The position numbers and the translations under genes are program-made. This document shows positions 18,774 to 28,302 of a stretch of 64,000 nucleotides of DNA, in pieces. Origin of the DNA: Sphingomonadales bacterium (GTDB lineage Bacteria > Pseudomonadota > Alphaproteobacteria > Sphingomonadales > Sphingomonadaceae); NCBI GenBank assembly GCA_012032285.1, contig JAAURJ010000005.1, positions 1-64,000 of the forward strand. The letters are read 5' to 3'. The stretch's first letter is position 1. Each line of letters starts with the position of its first letter. The notes beneath the pieces are model-generated. The model did no database searches, was not told the DNA's origin, and was given only the letters and a program-made list of their open reading frames with translations.

Positions 18774-19798
18774 GGGATGCGATGCCGCTTGTCACCGCGC
18801 TGCGCGATCCAGCCAGCGTGCGGGCGCTGGACGGCCACGGCTGGAGCGCCCTTATCAGCATCGCCCGCGCCGAGCAGCTTTTGGGTACGCTCGCCTATCA
18901 ACTTACAGACGCGGACCTGCCCCCCTATGCGGCAGCGGCGATGGCCGATGCGCGAATAAATACAGAATATCAACAACGCAGCGCCCTGTGGGAGGCCGAT
19001 TGCGCCCGCCGTGCGCTAAGCACCTATCCGGGGCGGGTGGCGCTGATGAAGGGGACCGCTTATGTTGCGGCGGGCTTAATCGCCGGGCAAGGGCGGCATA
19101 TTGGTGATCTTGACATCATGGTTGCTGCTGCGGAGCTGCCAGAGGTTGAGGGCCTGTTGACCGGAAAAGGTGGGTGGGAGTGGGTGAAGGAAGATGCCTA
19201 TGACGACGCCTATTACCGCGATCATATGCATGAGTTGCCGCCGCTGATCCACAAAGAGCGCGACCGGATGATCGATGTTCATCACACGATTTTGCCGATG
19301 ACGGCAAAGCCGCGGCCCGATGCGGCGGCGATGCTGGCCGATAGCGTTGCTGCCGACGGTATGGACGGAAATATGCGCATCTTTTCTCCCGAGGACATGG
19401 TCTGCCACTGTGCCGCGCATTTGATCGCTGATGGCGATTTGACCGGTGGCCTGCGCAATTTATGGGACTATCATTGTTTGACACGGGAATTTGCGGGAAA
19501 AAACGGGAAATTTTGGGAAAATCTGGAAATCCGGGCAAAGCGGCATCAATTATTACCCGCGGTGCAGAGGGCGGCGCGGCTTTCGGCGGCGTTGTTCGGC
19601 AGCGATATTCCGCAAAGCTGGGATAGATGGAACCGTCAGGACAAGCATTATATCCGCCGCATTATTGCCCGCGACGAATGGGGGCGGGGTACGCAAAAAT
19701 TCACCCGCTTCCTTTTCTATATCCGGTCCCACTGGCTGCGTATGCCCCCATTGATGCTGGCGCGGCATTTATGGATCAAGTGGCGCAAGGGGCATTGA
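18770..19798 (+). CDS. Nucleotidyltransferase-family protein (NTP_transf_5 type)
   Basis: 342 aa. The nucleotidyltransferase signature is visible: VALMKGTAYVAAGLIAGQGRHIGDLDIMV (KG...R..GDxD, metal-binding Asp pair), followed by IDVHHTI and EDMVCHCAAHLIADGDL, as in the uncharacterised NTP_transf_5 family. The C-terminal third is helical and basic. The start ATG 18770 overlaps the kinase stop (ATGA). Homologues accompany HprK-like kinases in some lasso-peptide clusters, where they are thought to modify the peptide. Here it completes a three-gene coupled unit. Activity is unproven. Confidence 0.82.
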   Translation: MRDAMPLVTALRDPASVRALDGHGWSALISIARAEQLLGTLAYQLTDADLPPYAAAAMADARINTEYQQRSALWEADCARRALSTYPGRVALMKGTAYVAAGLIAGQGRHIGDLDIMVAAAELPEVEGLLTGKGGWEWVKEDAYDDAYYRDHMHELPPLIHKERDRMIDVHHTILPMTAKPRPDAAAMLADSVAADGMDGNMRIFSPEDMVCHCAAHLIADGDLTGGLRNLWDYHCLTREFAGKNGKFWENLEIRAKRHQLLPAVQRAARLSAALFGSDIPQSWDRWNRQDKHYIRRIIARDEWGRGTQKFTRFLFYIRSHWLRMPPLMLARHLWIKWRKGH

Positions 19799-19837
19799 CG
19801 GATGCCCGCGCCGCGCCTATTCGCACAGCCGATGTCC

Positions 19838-20010
19838 GGTCCTGTGTAACAACGGGATAATAGGGAAGCCGGTGGGAGCATATAGCTTGAATCCGGGACT
19901 GTCCTCGCAACTGTGATCGGCGAGCGATGGCTTCATATTGCCACTGGAGCAATCCGGGAAGGCGAGGCCAAAGCATTGACCCGAAAGTCAGGAGACCTGC
20001 CGGCGCATCG
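19838..20010 (+). ncRNA. Cobalamin (B12) riboswitch
   Basis: Adenosylcobalamin-sensing leader RNA upstream of btuB. Conserved pieces occur in order: GGGACTG...CGCAACTGTGAT (P3-P4 core), GCCACTGG, CCGGGAAGGCGAGGCCAAAGC, and the B12 box AAGTCAGGAGACCTGCC at about 19985-20001. The 317-bp gap between the nucleotidyltransferase and btuB is otherwise empty. B12 binding would be expected to shut off the btuBFCD operon, probably by hiding the ribosome site. Boundaries are approximate. Confidence 0.93.
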
Positions 20011-20116
20011 TCGTTATCCACGCGGTCGAGGGGTGCCGAGCGGAGGGGATTATGGCCCATGCCATAGCTTCTGTGACGACAGAATATGTCGTTAAACACA
20101 GGAGCAAGACTTTATA

Positions 20117-22044
20117 ATGGTAAAGATTATTTTGAAATGCAGCGCGGCCATCGCGGCGCTGGGATGTGCGCCGTCCAGCCTTTGGGCGCAAGATACAGAT
20201 GAAGGCTGCAATGCCAGCGAAGATTGCATAATCATTGCCGATCAAAAAAGGACCGATATTGTCGTCACGGCAACCGGCAGTTTCAGCTTGCCGGAAAATT
20301 CCGGTCAGACCATCAGCCTTCTTGATGACGGGATAATCGAGCAGCGGCAATCGGCGAGCGCTTCCGACCTGATCGACAGCCTACCGGGCGTTACGGTATC
20401 GCGCAATGGCGGTATCGGCAAAACCACCGCGCTGCGTATTCGCGGGGCAGAAGGGGACCAAACGCTGACGCTGATTGACGGGGTGCGGGCGAATGATCCG
20501 TCTTCGCCCGGCGGCGGGTTTGACTTTGGCAATTTGCTGATCGGCAATATCCAGCGCATCGAAGTGCTGCGCGGTCCCAATAGCGTCCATGGGGCAGTCA
20601 GGCGATTGGCGGTGTCGTCAATATCATTACCTCCGATATTACCCGTGAAGTGCGCACCCGCGCCGAATATGGCCGCCATGACCGCGTCACACTGGCCGGG
20701 CAAGGCGGAATAGACAGCGGCGGTTTTTCGGCCTCTCTGGGCGGGGGCTATTTTTCTGAAGACGGAATTTCTGCTTTTAAGGACGGTGGCGAGGCGGATG
20801 GATACCGGCAATATGCGGCCAATGGCAAAATCGGTTTGGACCTGCCCGGCGATGTTAAAATCGACCTGCGCGGCTATTATGCGCATAGCCGCACCGAACT
20901 GGATGGCTTCCCTCCGCCGTTTTTCAGCTTTGCCGATACAGGCGATTTTTCCACCGCACAGGAAATTTTCGGTTATGCGGGGGTGAAATTTCCTTTGTTC
21001 GGCTGGGTGTTGAAAAACCGTTTGGCCCTGACGGTCAGCGATATTAACCGCGACAATTATAGTGCAGCGGGGCAGGCCGAACCCGATTTCCTTGCCCGCG
21101 GACGAACCGAACGGGCCGAATATGTCGGCGATGCCGATTTGGGTCAGGGTTTGCGCAGCGTGTTCGGGCTGGACCATGAACGCTCGCGCTTTAATGATGG
21201 CTTCACCTTTGCCAAAACCCATGTTTCGAGCGGCTTTGCGCAGATCATCTGGGATATGGCCCCCCGCCTGACGCTTACCGGCGGCGCCCGTTTTGATCAG
21301 CACCGCGATTATGGCAGTCAAATGACCTTTAGCGCCAATGCGGCATGGCGGGCAAGTGCGGGAACCATATTCCGTTTATCCTATGGCGAAGGGTTTAAGG
21401 CCCCAACCTTGTTCCAATTAAACGGTAGCTTTGGCAATGCCAGATTAAAACCCGAACAGTCGCGCAGTTATGAGATCAGCGCCGAACAGGATTTGATCGG
21501 TGGCCGCCTGAAATTTGGTGTTGCCGGATTTTTGCGCGATAGCCGGGATCAGATCGACTTCATCTCCTGCTTTGGTGAGGCGACAGGCATTTGCACGGAT
21601 CGTCCCTTTGGCACCTATGACAATATCGACCGCAGCCGGTCACAGGGTTTGGAATTCAGCTTTATAGTCAATCCGGCGGAAAATTTCACATTTGATGCCA
21701 ATTACAGCCTGATCGATAGCAAGGACCGCAATAGCGGCCTTGCCTTGCTGCGCCGACCCAAACATGATGCGAATATCAACGCCGTTTGGCGGCCTGAAAA
21801 GCGGTTTAGCCTTGGTGCGTCACTGCAAATGACGGGCGATAGTTTTGATACCGATTTTCAAACATTCACTCGGACAAGGCTGGACGGCTATGTGCTGCTT
21901 GGCTTTCGGGCATCGTTTGACCTGACCCGTGATATTTCGCTTTATGGCCGTATTGATAATCTGGGCGATGAAAATTATGAAACGGTTAGCGGCTATGGCA
22001 ATTACCGCCGCACCGGTCATATCGGCATCAGGGCAAATTTTTGA
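20117..22044 (+). CDS. btuB: Vitamin B12 TonB-dependent receptor BtuB, frameshifted
   Basis: Outer-membrane cobalamin transporter. Signal peptide ending SLWAQDTD, TonB box DIVVTATG, plug with LPGVTVSRNGGIGKTTALRIRG and RIEVLRGPNSV, then a barrel ending GNYRRTGHIGIRANF with terminal Phe. The two track ORFs (to 20713, and from 20650) are in different frames. Adding one C to the CC at 20587-20588 gives GPNSVPWGSQAIGGVVNIIT, the conserved plug sequence, so a one-base deletion is evident. About 640 aa repaired. Identity as BtuB rests on the riboswitch and the btuFCD genes that follow. The stop overlaps the btuF start. Confidence 0.9.
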
Positions 22045-22862
22045 TGCGGTTTTGCTGGCCTTTGCTTCTGGCGCTCGCCGGTTGCAGCGGACAGAATGCT
22101 ATCGTTCCCGGCGGTATTGTGTCAAATAACCCGTGTATCGACGCGGTGCTGTCGGAAATTGCCGCGCCGGGTCAGCTATCGGCGGTCAGCGTCTATAGCC
22201 ATGATCCGGCCAGCGCATCTGCGCCAATTGCTTGGGCACGCCGCTATCCCCCAATCGGAACCAGCGCGGAAGAGATTATCGCCGCCCGGCCCCGTTTGCT
22301 GCTAACCGGCAATTTGGCGAGCGGCGGCACCAACGCTGCGCTGGCCAAAGCGGGGATAGTGCAGAAATCCTATGGTGTTCCGGCAAGCGTCGCTGCAAAT
22401 CTGGTTCAGATACGGGATATGGCAAAGGCGATCGGACGCGAAGAAGCAGGCGAAAAATTAAACGCGAAAATTGAAACAGCGTTAGGGCCGGATGAGGGGG
22501 CAGGCCGTGCCCGGCGCGGAACCGCGATTATATGGCAAACCGGCGGTTTTGTAGCGGGCAAGGGGACGTTGCAAGATGAACTGTTGGCGCGGGCAGGTTT
22601 TACCAACGCGGCAGAAGTTTATGGCCTGGATCAATGGAGCCAGTTGCCGCTCGAAACATTGGTGCGTAATCCGCCTGATATAATCTTCATGCCAATGGCG
22701 GGGCAGGGTAAAGGCCAAGGTGAAAGCCAGCGCGAAATTGCGTTGCGGCAAAAATTGCTGCGTTATTTTCCGAAAACAAAAATTGCTTCCTTTCCCGACC
22801 GCCTGCTTTTTTGCGGCGGGCCGACTATTATAGAGGCGATGGAGGTGATGCGTTCGGTATGA
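22044..22862 (+). CDS. btuF: Cobalamin-binding periplasmic lipoprotein BtuF
   Basis: Substrate-binding protein of the B12 ABC importer. Lipobox LLALAGCSG gives a lipid-anchored protein of about 272 aa. Family elements: CIDAVLSEI, EEIIAARPRLLLTGNLASGGT and the later AAEVYGLDQWSQLPLETLVRNPPDIIFMPM. The ATG at 22044 overlaps the btuB stop (TGATG), preferred over the track's TTG at 22041. The stop TGA at 22860-22862 abuts the btuC start. Confidence 0.88.
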   Translation: MRFCWPLLLALAGCSGQNAIVPGGIVSNNPCIDAVLSEIAAPGQLSAVSVYSHDPASASAPIAWARRYPPIGTSAEEIIAARPRLLLTGNLASGGTNAALAKAGIVQKSYGVPASVAANLVQIRDMAKAIGREEAGEKLNAKIETALGPDEGAGRARRGTAIIWQTGGFVAGKGTLQDELLARAGFTNAAEVYGLDQWSQLPLETLVRNPPDIIFMPMAGQGKGQGESQREIALRQKLLRYFPKTKIASFPDRLLFCGGPTIIEAMEVMRSV

Positions 22863-22866
22863 AAAA

Positions 22867-23832
22867 ATGGTTCCTCATCATCTGTTCCTTATGGCTTTCC
22901 TATTTTCGCTCTCGGCGGGGAAGATATGGATAGGCCCTGCGCATTGGTTTGCGGCGGGCGCCAATGGCTGGATCATGGCCGAACTGCGCCTGCCGCGTGC
23001 GATATTGGGTGCCGGCATAGGTGCGGCTCTTGGGCTATCGGGCGCGGTGTTGCAGGGTTATCTGCGCAACCCCTTGGCCGACCCAACCGTTGTTGGCGTG
23101 TCGTCCAGCGCGGCCTTTGGCGGGGTAGTCGCTATTTTTCTGGGGCTGGCGGTATGGCCATATGGGATTTTTACCTGCGCGATGCTGGGCGCTGCTGCCG
23201 CTGTGCTGTTGCTTGCCATGCTTGCTGGGCGCGGGACCGGGCCGCTGGGATTCATCCTTGGCGGAATGGTGCTATCTACGCTCGCGGGATCACTTACCGC
23301 TTTTTTGATCAGCATACAGGCAAACCCCTATGAAACAAGCGAGATCATCAGCTGGTTAATGGGCGCGATTACCGACCGGACAATGGATGATGTCTGGCGC
23401 GCCTTGCCATTCATTCTGGCGGGCGGGATGCTGTTGCTGCAATCAGGACGTATGCTGGATGCGCTGACGCTGGGTGAGGCTGGTGCTCGCAGCATCGGTG
23501 CGGATTTGAACCGGCTGCGCTGGCTGGTCATTGGCGGCGTAGGATTATGTGTCGGCGCGGCAGTGGCGGTTTCAGGCGTGGTTGGTTTTGTCGGCCTGAT
23601 CGTGCCGCATTTGATGCGCAGCTGGATCGGTGAGCGCCCCTCCGCGATCCTGATCCCAAGCGCAATTGGCGGGGCGATATTAACGCTCTTCGCCGATGGC
23701 CTTGTCCGTCTTGCGCCGGGCGCAGGGGAAATACGGTTGGGAATCGTCATGGCGATTTTGGGCACACCTTTTTTCCTTGCCATATTGTTTCGACAGCGCA
23801 GCGGCAGGAAGGGAGCCTTTGGGGATGCTTGA
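22867..23832 (+). CDS. btuC: Cobalamin ABC transporter permease BtuC
   Basis: FecCD-type permease with about ten membrane helices. 321 aa. Motifs: ELRLPRAILGAGIGAALGLSGAVLQGYLRNPLADPTVVGVSSSAA and, near the end, VSGVVGFVGLIVPHLMRSWIGERPSAILIPSAIGGA. In the sequence as given, the frame opens at ATG 22867 with no clear ribosome site. A second ATG at 22859 (ATGAAAAAATGG) overlaps the btuF stop but is one base out of frame; an extra A in the A6 run would give MKKMVPHHLF. That would restore the ATGA coupling seen elsewhere in the operon, so a small start error is possible. Confidence 0.9.
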   Translation: MVPHHLFLMAFLFSLSAGKIWIGPAHWFAAGANGWIMAELRLPRAILGAGIGAALGLSGAVLQGYLRNPLADPTVVGVSSSAAFGGVVAIFLGLAVWPYGIFTCAMLGAAAAVLLLAMLAGRGTGPLGFILGGMVLSTLAGSLTAFLISIQANPYETSEIISWLMGAITDRTMDDVWRALPFILAGGMLLLQSGRMLDALTLGEAGARSIGADLNRLRWLVIGGVGLCVGAAVAVSGVVGFVGLIVPHLMRSWIGERPSAILIPSAIGGAILTLFADGLVRLAPGAGEIRLGIVMAILGTPFFLAILFRQRSGRKGAFGDA

Positions 23833-24583
23833 GGCAAAGGATATTAGTGTAAAAGTCGGCGCAGAACAGCTTTTGGACGGCGTCTCGGCGGAATTTGCGC
23901 CAGGCAGGCTAAGCGTGATTTTAGGCCCCAATGGCGCGGGCAAATCAACACTGCTCGCGTGCCTGTCGGGTCTTCGAAAGGCAGATGGCGGGTCGGCCAT
24001 TTGGGACGGGGCGGACATCGCCGCGATGAACGCAAAGCTGCGGGCGCGGTCTATTGGCCTGCTCCCGCAAAGCGCGGCGGTGCATTGGGACATATATGCC
24101 CGCGATCTGGTTGCGCTTGGCCGCTATCCCTATCACGGGATCAGCAACAAGGATCAGGATGAAAGTCATATTGAAGCGGCAATGGCCGCGACCGATTGCA
24201 CCCATTTTGCCGGGCGGCATATGCGCAGCCTGTCGGGCGGCGAGCGGGCAAGGGTTTTGCTGGCGCGGGTGCTGGCGGGACAGCCGCAATGGTTGCTGGC
24301 GGACGAACCGTTGGCGGGGCTGGACCCGCGTTACCAGATGCAGATTTTGGACCATATGCGAAAACTTGCGAATGAAGGTGTCGGCGTTGTCACGGTGCTG
24401 CACGACCTAAATCAGGCAGCACGGATTGCGGACCATGTTCTACTGCTCAACAAAGGGCGGGTTTTTGCAAGCGGGTTGCCAAGGGATGTTTTGACAAAAA
24501 CCAATTTGAAGGCGGTCTATGATATTGACTGCGCAATTTTTGATGACAAAGACGGCCAGATGGCGATCATAATGCAAGGGTGA
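23825..24583 (+). CDS. btuD: Cobalamin ABC transporter ATPase BtuD
   Basis: ATP-binding subunit of the FecE/BtuD class. 252 aa. Walker A LGPNGAGKST, Q-loop LLPQSAAVHWDIYARDLVALGRYPY, signature LSGGERARVLLARVLAG, Walker B WLLADEPLAGLD, switch VTVLHDLNQAARIADH. The ATG at 23825 begins MLEAKDISV; the longer track ORF overlaps btuC out of frame. It overlaps the btuC end by 8 bp. Last gene of the riboswitch-controlled operon. Confidence 0.92.
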   Translation: MLEAKDISVKVGAEQLLDGVSAEFAPGRLSVILGPNGAGKSTLLACLSGLRKADGGSAIWDGADIAAMNAKLRARSIGLLPQSAAVHWDIYARDLVALGRYPYHGISNKDQDESHIEAAMAATDCTHFAGRHMRSLSGGERARVLLARVLAGQPQWLLADEPLAGLDPRYQMQILDHMRKLANEGVGVVTVLHDLNQAARIADHVLLLNKGRVFASGLPRDVLTKTNLKAVYDIDCAIFDDKDGQMAIIMQG

Positions 24584-24686
24584 TGGGCCTATTGGGCAAG
24601 ATAATTGCCGGGCAAATATGATTGTGCCGCAATGCTTGCAATCCGCCATATTCCAGCGCATTTCTGTCCTTAAGGAGGAACAGACT

Positions 24687-26180
24687 ATGCGGCAAATCGA
24701 GCATTTCATTGTGGGCGGTGCAGATGGTGTATCGCGCCATAGCGAGGTATATGATCCCAATAATGGCGTGGTTCAGGCGCAGGTTGCCTTGGGCGATGCG
24801 GCTTTACTTGACCGGGCGGTGGATGCTGCGCTGGCTGCGCAAGGGGCATGGGCCGCCACCAATCCGCAGCGCCGCGCCCGCGTCATGTTCCGATTTAAGG
24901 AACTGGTTGAAGCGCATATGGATGAGCTTGCCCATCTGCTATCGAGCGAACATGGCAAGGTTATTGCCGACAGCAAAGGCGATCTGCAACGCGGGCTGGA
25001 GGTTATCGAATTTTGTTGCGGCATTCCCCATGTGTTAAAGGGCGAATATACCGGCGGGGCTGGCCCTGGCATAGACGTCTATTCGATGCGGCAGCCGCTG
25101 GGTATTGGCGCCGGGATTACGCCGTTCAACTTTCCGGCTATGATCCCGATGTGGATGTTTGGTCCGGCCATTGCGGCGGGCAATGCCTTTATCCTGAAAC
25201 CATCCGAACGCGATCCGTCTGTTCCTGTACAGCTATGCGAACTGATGCAGGAGGCGGGCCTGCCGGAGGGCATATTGCAATGCGTGCATGGCGATAAGGA
25301 AATGGTTGATGCGATCCTGGACCATCCGGCGATCAGCGGGGTCAGCTTTGTCGGTTCATCGGATATCGCGCATTATGTGTATAGCCGCGGAGTTGCGGCG
25401 GGAAAGCGGGTGCAAGCGATGGGCGGCGCGAAAAACCATGCGATTGTGATGCCCGATGCCGATCTGGACCAAGTGGTCAATGATCTGTCAGGTGCGGCCT
25501 TTGGCAGTGCGGGCGAACGCTGTATGGCGCTGCCCGTGGTGGTGCCGGTCGGCGCGGATACCGCCAACCGGATTCGTGAAAGGCTGATCCCTGCGATAGC
25601 CAGCTTGCGCGTTGGCCTTTCCACCGATGAAGAGGCGCATTATGGCCCGGTGGTCAACGCCGCGCATAAGGCGCGGGTCGAAGGCTGGATCCAAAAGGGC
25701 GTGGATGAAGGCGCGGAGCTGGTTGTTGATGGCCGTGGCTTCAGCTTGCAGGGGCATGAGCAAGGCTTTTTCATCGGGCCGTCGCTGTTTGACCATGTTA
25801 CGCCAAATATGGAAAGCTACAGGGAAGAGATTTTTGGGCCTGTCCTGCAAATGGTGCGTGCGGAGAGTTTTGAAGAAGCCTTGGCGCTGCCCAGCAAGCA
25901 TCAATATGGCAATGGCGTAGCGATCTTCACAAGGAACGGCCATGCCGCGCGTGAATTTGCCGCCCGGGTGAATGTCGGCATGGTCGGCATCAATGTGCCT
26001 ATCCCGGTTCCGGTGGCCTATCACAGTTTTGGCGGGTGGAAACGATCGGCCTTTGGCGACACTAATCAACATGGTATGGAGGGCGTCAAATTCTGGACCA
26101 AGGTGAAAACAATCACCGCTCGCTGGCCCGATGGCAGCGCCGATGGCGGCAATGCTTTTGTTATACCAACTATGGGGTGA
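24687..26180 (+). CDS. mmsA: Methylmalonate-semialdehyde dehydrogenase (acylating)
   Basis: Converts methylmalonate semialdehyde (from valine) or malonate semialdehyde to propionyl-CoA or acetyl-CoA with NAD and CoA. 497 aa. Family features: GAGITPFNFPAMIPMWMFGPAIAAGNAFILKPSERDPS, GVSFVGSSDIAHYVY, GGAKNHAIVMPDADLDQVV, catalytic Cys in GSAGERCMALPV, and GGWKRSAFGDTNQHGMEGVKFWTKVKTIT. The start ATG 24687 has AAGGAGGAAC upstream; the track's GTG-like start at 24618 is upstream of this site. It has its own promoter region after btuD and is followed 118 bp later by the deacetylase-valine genes, so it acts in the same pathway. Confidence 0.94.
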   Translation: MRQIEHFIVGGADGVSRHSEVYDPNNGVVQAQVALGDAALLDRAVDAALAAQGAWAATNPQRRARVMFRFKELVEAHMDELAHLLSSEHGKVIADSKGDLQRGLEVIEFCCGIPHVLKGEYTGGAGPGIDVYSMRQPLGIGAGITPFNFPAMIPMWMFGPAIAAGNAFILKPSERDPSVPVQLCELMQEAGLPEGILQCVHGDKEMVDAILDHPAISGVSFVGSSDIAHYVYSRGVAAGKRVQAMGGAKNHAIVMPDADLDQVVNDLSGAAFGSAGERCMALPVVVPVGADTANRIRERLIPAIASLRVGLSTDEEAHYGPVVNAAHKARVEGWIQKGVDEGAELVVDGRGFSLQGHEQGFFIGPSLFDHVTPNMESYREEIFGPVLQMVRAESFEEALALPSKHQYGNGVAIFTRNGHAAREFAARVNVGMVGINVPIPVPVAYHSFGGWKRSAFGDTNQHGMEGVKFWTKVKTITARWPDGSADGGNAFVIPTMG

Positions 26181-26298
26181 TGGTTTCCGCGGCGCAGGCA
26201 GGCAAGCCGTCCCATTTTGAAAAATGCTGCCTCTGGTCAAAAGGGTTAATATGTGAATAATCATTTGATTGCTTGCAAAGGCAAAGGAGTGATTCCGG

Positions 26299-27318
26299 GT
26301 GAGGCATATTGCCGCAAAAATATCGCGAATGGCGTGGACCGACATTATCGCTTTTGACATTGCCACCCTTTTGGCGCTGGCGCTGTTTGTGCTGTTCATA
26401 TGGCAACAGGGGCCAAAGGCGAGCGCGGCCGAAAAGCATGAAAGCGCCGCCGCGATCAATGTAAAGCGCATTGCGATCAGCTTTGATGATGCCCCGCGCG
26501 GACCGGGCGCATTTCTGGATGGTGATAAACGCCCCGCTATGTTGATCGCTGCGCTGAAAAAAGGTGGCGTGACACAGGCCGCTTTTTTCGTCAATCCGGG
26601 CCGGGTGAGCGCAGCAGCAGCGGAGCAGGGGCAACTGGTTAATTATGCGGCGCATGGCCATGTGCTGGCGAACCACACCGCCACTCATAAGCCGCTCTCA
26701 CAGGTATCGGCGCAGGCGTTTCTGGCCGATATTGATGCCGCCGAAAAATGGTTGAAACCGTTGCCTGGATACCGGCCTTGGTTCCGTTTCCCGCGCCTTG
26801 ATGAAGGACGCCGTGATAAGGTGAAACGCGATGCGGTCCGGGACGGGTTAAAAAAGCGCGGCCTTCGTAATGGCTATGTCACCGCCGATGGGTGGGATTG
26901 GTATTTGGAGGCGCAGACGATAAGGGCGAAAAAGGCTGGGCGCAAAATCGACATGGCGGCGCTGCGCAAACTTTATATCGAAACCCATTTGGAATCGGCG
27001 AATTTTTCGGACCGTCTGGCAAGGCGTTTGCTCGGCCGCCGTCCGGTGCAGATGCTGCTTTTGCATGAAACCGATTTGGCGGCGCTTTACATTGACGATT
27101 TGGCGGCGGCGCTGCGCCGGGATGGCTGGGAAATTGTAACAGCCGATTCTGTTTATAACGATCCCATGGCGCAAATATCCCCCGATCCTGATTTCGCCGA
27201 TGGAACATTGCTAGAAATGTTGGCGTGGGAGAAACAATTATCGGGCGGACGGTGGTTTCCGCGCAACAATATTGAAACCGCCAATAAGCTGTTTGCCAGC
27301 CGCGTTTTGCTTGACTAA
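26299..27318 (+). CDS. Polysaccharide deacetylase family protein, paralogue 1
   Basis: Carbohydrate esterase family 4 (NodB-like) fold. A membrane anchor (residues about 15-35, LLALALFVLFIWQQ) is followed by the catalytic domain: ISFDDAPRG (metal Asp pair), HVLANHTATHKPLS (His-xxx-His metal site), YRPWFRFPRLDEG and a C-terminal MLLLHETDLAALYIDDL. 339 aa; GTG start at 26299 with GGAG ten bases before it. The next gene is a close paralogue, so the pair arose by duplication. Substrate unknown (peptidoglycan or exopolysaccharide are the usual ones). It heads the run that continues into valine catabolism. Confidence 0.85.
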   Translation: MRHIAAKISRMAWTDIIAFDIATLLALALFVLFIWQQGPKASAAEKHESAAAINVKRIAISFDDAPRGPGAFLDGDKRPAMLIAALKKGGVTQAAFFVNPGRVSAAAAEQGQLVNYAAHGHVLANHTATHKPLSQVSAQAFLADIDAAEKWLKPLPGYRPWFRFPRLDEGRRDKVKRDAVRDGLKKRGLRNGYVTADGWDWYLEAQTIRAKKAGRKIDMAALRKLYIETHLESANFSDRLARRLLGRRPVQMLLLHETDLAALYIDDLAAALRRDGWEIVTADSVYNDPMAQISPDPDFADGTLLEMLAWEKQLSGGRWFPRNNIETANKLFASRVLLD

Positions 27319-27348
27319 CCTGCCGACAGGTTTTGGGAGGAACATTTA

Positions 27349-28302
27349 ATGCGGTTATCAGGCTTTGGCCTATTTGGCGCTTTGTTGTTTTTGCTTTGTA
27401 CTGCGCCCGGTGTTGCGGCACAGGGCGAAAAACGTGTCGCGCTTAGCTTTGATGATGTCCCACGCGGTGCAGGCGCGTTTATGACGCCGGATGAACGCAC
27501 CGAAAAAATCATCGCGGCACTTTCGAATCAAAACGCAGCGCAAGCGGTGTTTTTCATAAACCCCTGCAAATTGGACGAGCCGCCGGGGCAGGGCGGAGAG
27601 GCACGGATTGCCGCTTATGTCGCAGCGGGCCATGTGATTGCCAATCATAGCTGTAGCCACCCCAAGCTTAGCAACACAGATGCCGAAATCTATCTGGCCG
27701 ACATTGACAAGGCGGAGGATTGGCTAAAGCGGCGCGATGGTTATCGGCCTTGGTTCCGTTTTCCCTATCTGGATGAGGGCGGCGCGGATAAGGTTAAACG
27801 CGATACGCTGCGCAGCGGGCTTGCACAGCGCGGCCTTATTAATGGCTATGTGACCGCCGATGGGTCCGACTGGAATCTGGAACAGCTTACTTTAGACGCC
27901 AAAACAGCGGGTAAGGACATGGATATGAAGGCACTGCGCAAGCTGTATGTCAGCAGCCAGATGAGTGCACTCGATTATCATGACGAACTGGCGCGGATAA
28001 CATTGGGCCGATCACCTGCGCATATGCTGTTGCTGCATGAAACCGATCTGGCGGCTCTGTTTATCGGCGATCTGGTTGATGAAATGCGGCGCCGCGGCTG
28101 GACCATCATTTCCGCCGACGAGGCCTTTGCCGATCCAATCCATAATGCGATGCCCGACGTGCCTTTTTCCGCCGGAACGCTCACCGGATCAATGGCATGG
28201 GAAAAAAATATCCCCCCGCCCCTATCGCCGATTTGGATTGGAACGGATTTGCAAAATCATATTTTCGAAAAACAGGTGGTAAAAGATGTGGAGGTAAAAT
28301 GA
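27349..28302 (+). CDS. Polysaccharide deacetylase family protein, paralogue 2
   Basis: 317 aa, with a cleavable signal peptide (LLFLLCTAPGVAAQGEK) in place of the anchor of paralogue 1. Same motifs: LSFDDVPRG, HVIANHSCSHPKLS, YRPWFRFPYLDEGGADKVKRD, and MLLLHETDLAALFIGDL. It may be periplasmic where paralogue 1 is membrane-bound. The stop overlaps the isobutyryl-CoA dehydrogenase start by ATGA, an unexpected coupling of a cell-envelope enzyme to amino-acid catabolism. Natural substrate unknown. Confidence 0.85.
   Translation: MRLSGFGLFGALLFLLCTAPGVAAQGEKRVALSFDDVPRGAGAFMTPDERTEKIIAALSNQNAAQAVFFINPCKLDEPPGQGGEARIAAYVAAGHVIANHSCSHPKLSNTDAEIYLADIDKAEDWLKRRDGYRPWFRFPYLDEGGADKVKRDTLRSGLAQRGLINGYVTADGSDWNLEQLTLDAKTAGKDMDMKALRKLYVSSQMSALDYHDELARITLGRSPAHMLLLHETDLAALFIGDLVDEMRRRGWTIISADEAFADPIHNAMPDVPFSAGTLTGSMAWEKNIPPPLSPIWIGTDLQNHIFEKQVVKDVEVK

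Noticed and set aside
17131-19798. A lasso-peptide biosynthetic cluster
   Set aside because: Kinase and nucleotidyltransferase resemble tailoring enzymes, but there is no asparagine-synthetase-like cyclase, leader protease or typical precursor.
20305-21321. 338-aa minus-strand ORF
   Set aside because: Antisense to btuB; no domain recognised.
25488-26594. 368-aa minus-strand ORF
   Set aside because: Antisense to mmsA and the deacetylase start; no family features.
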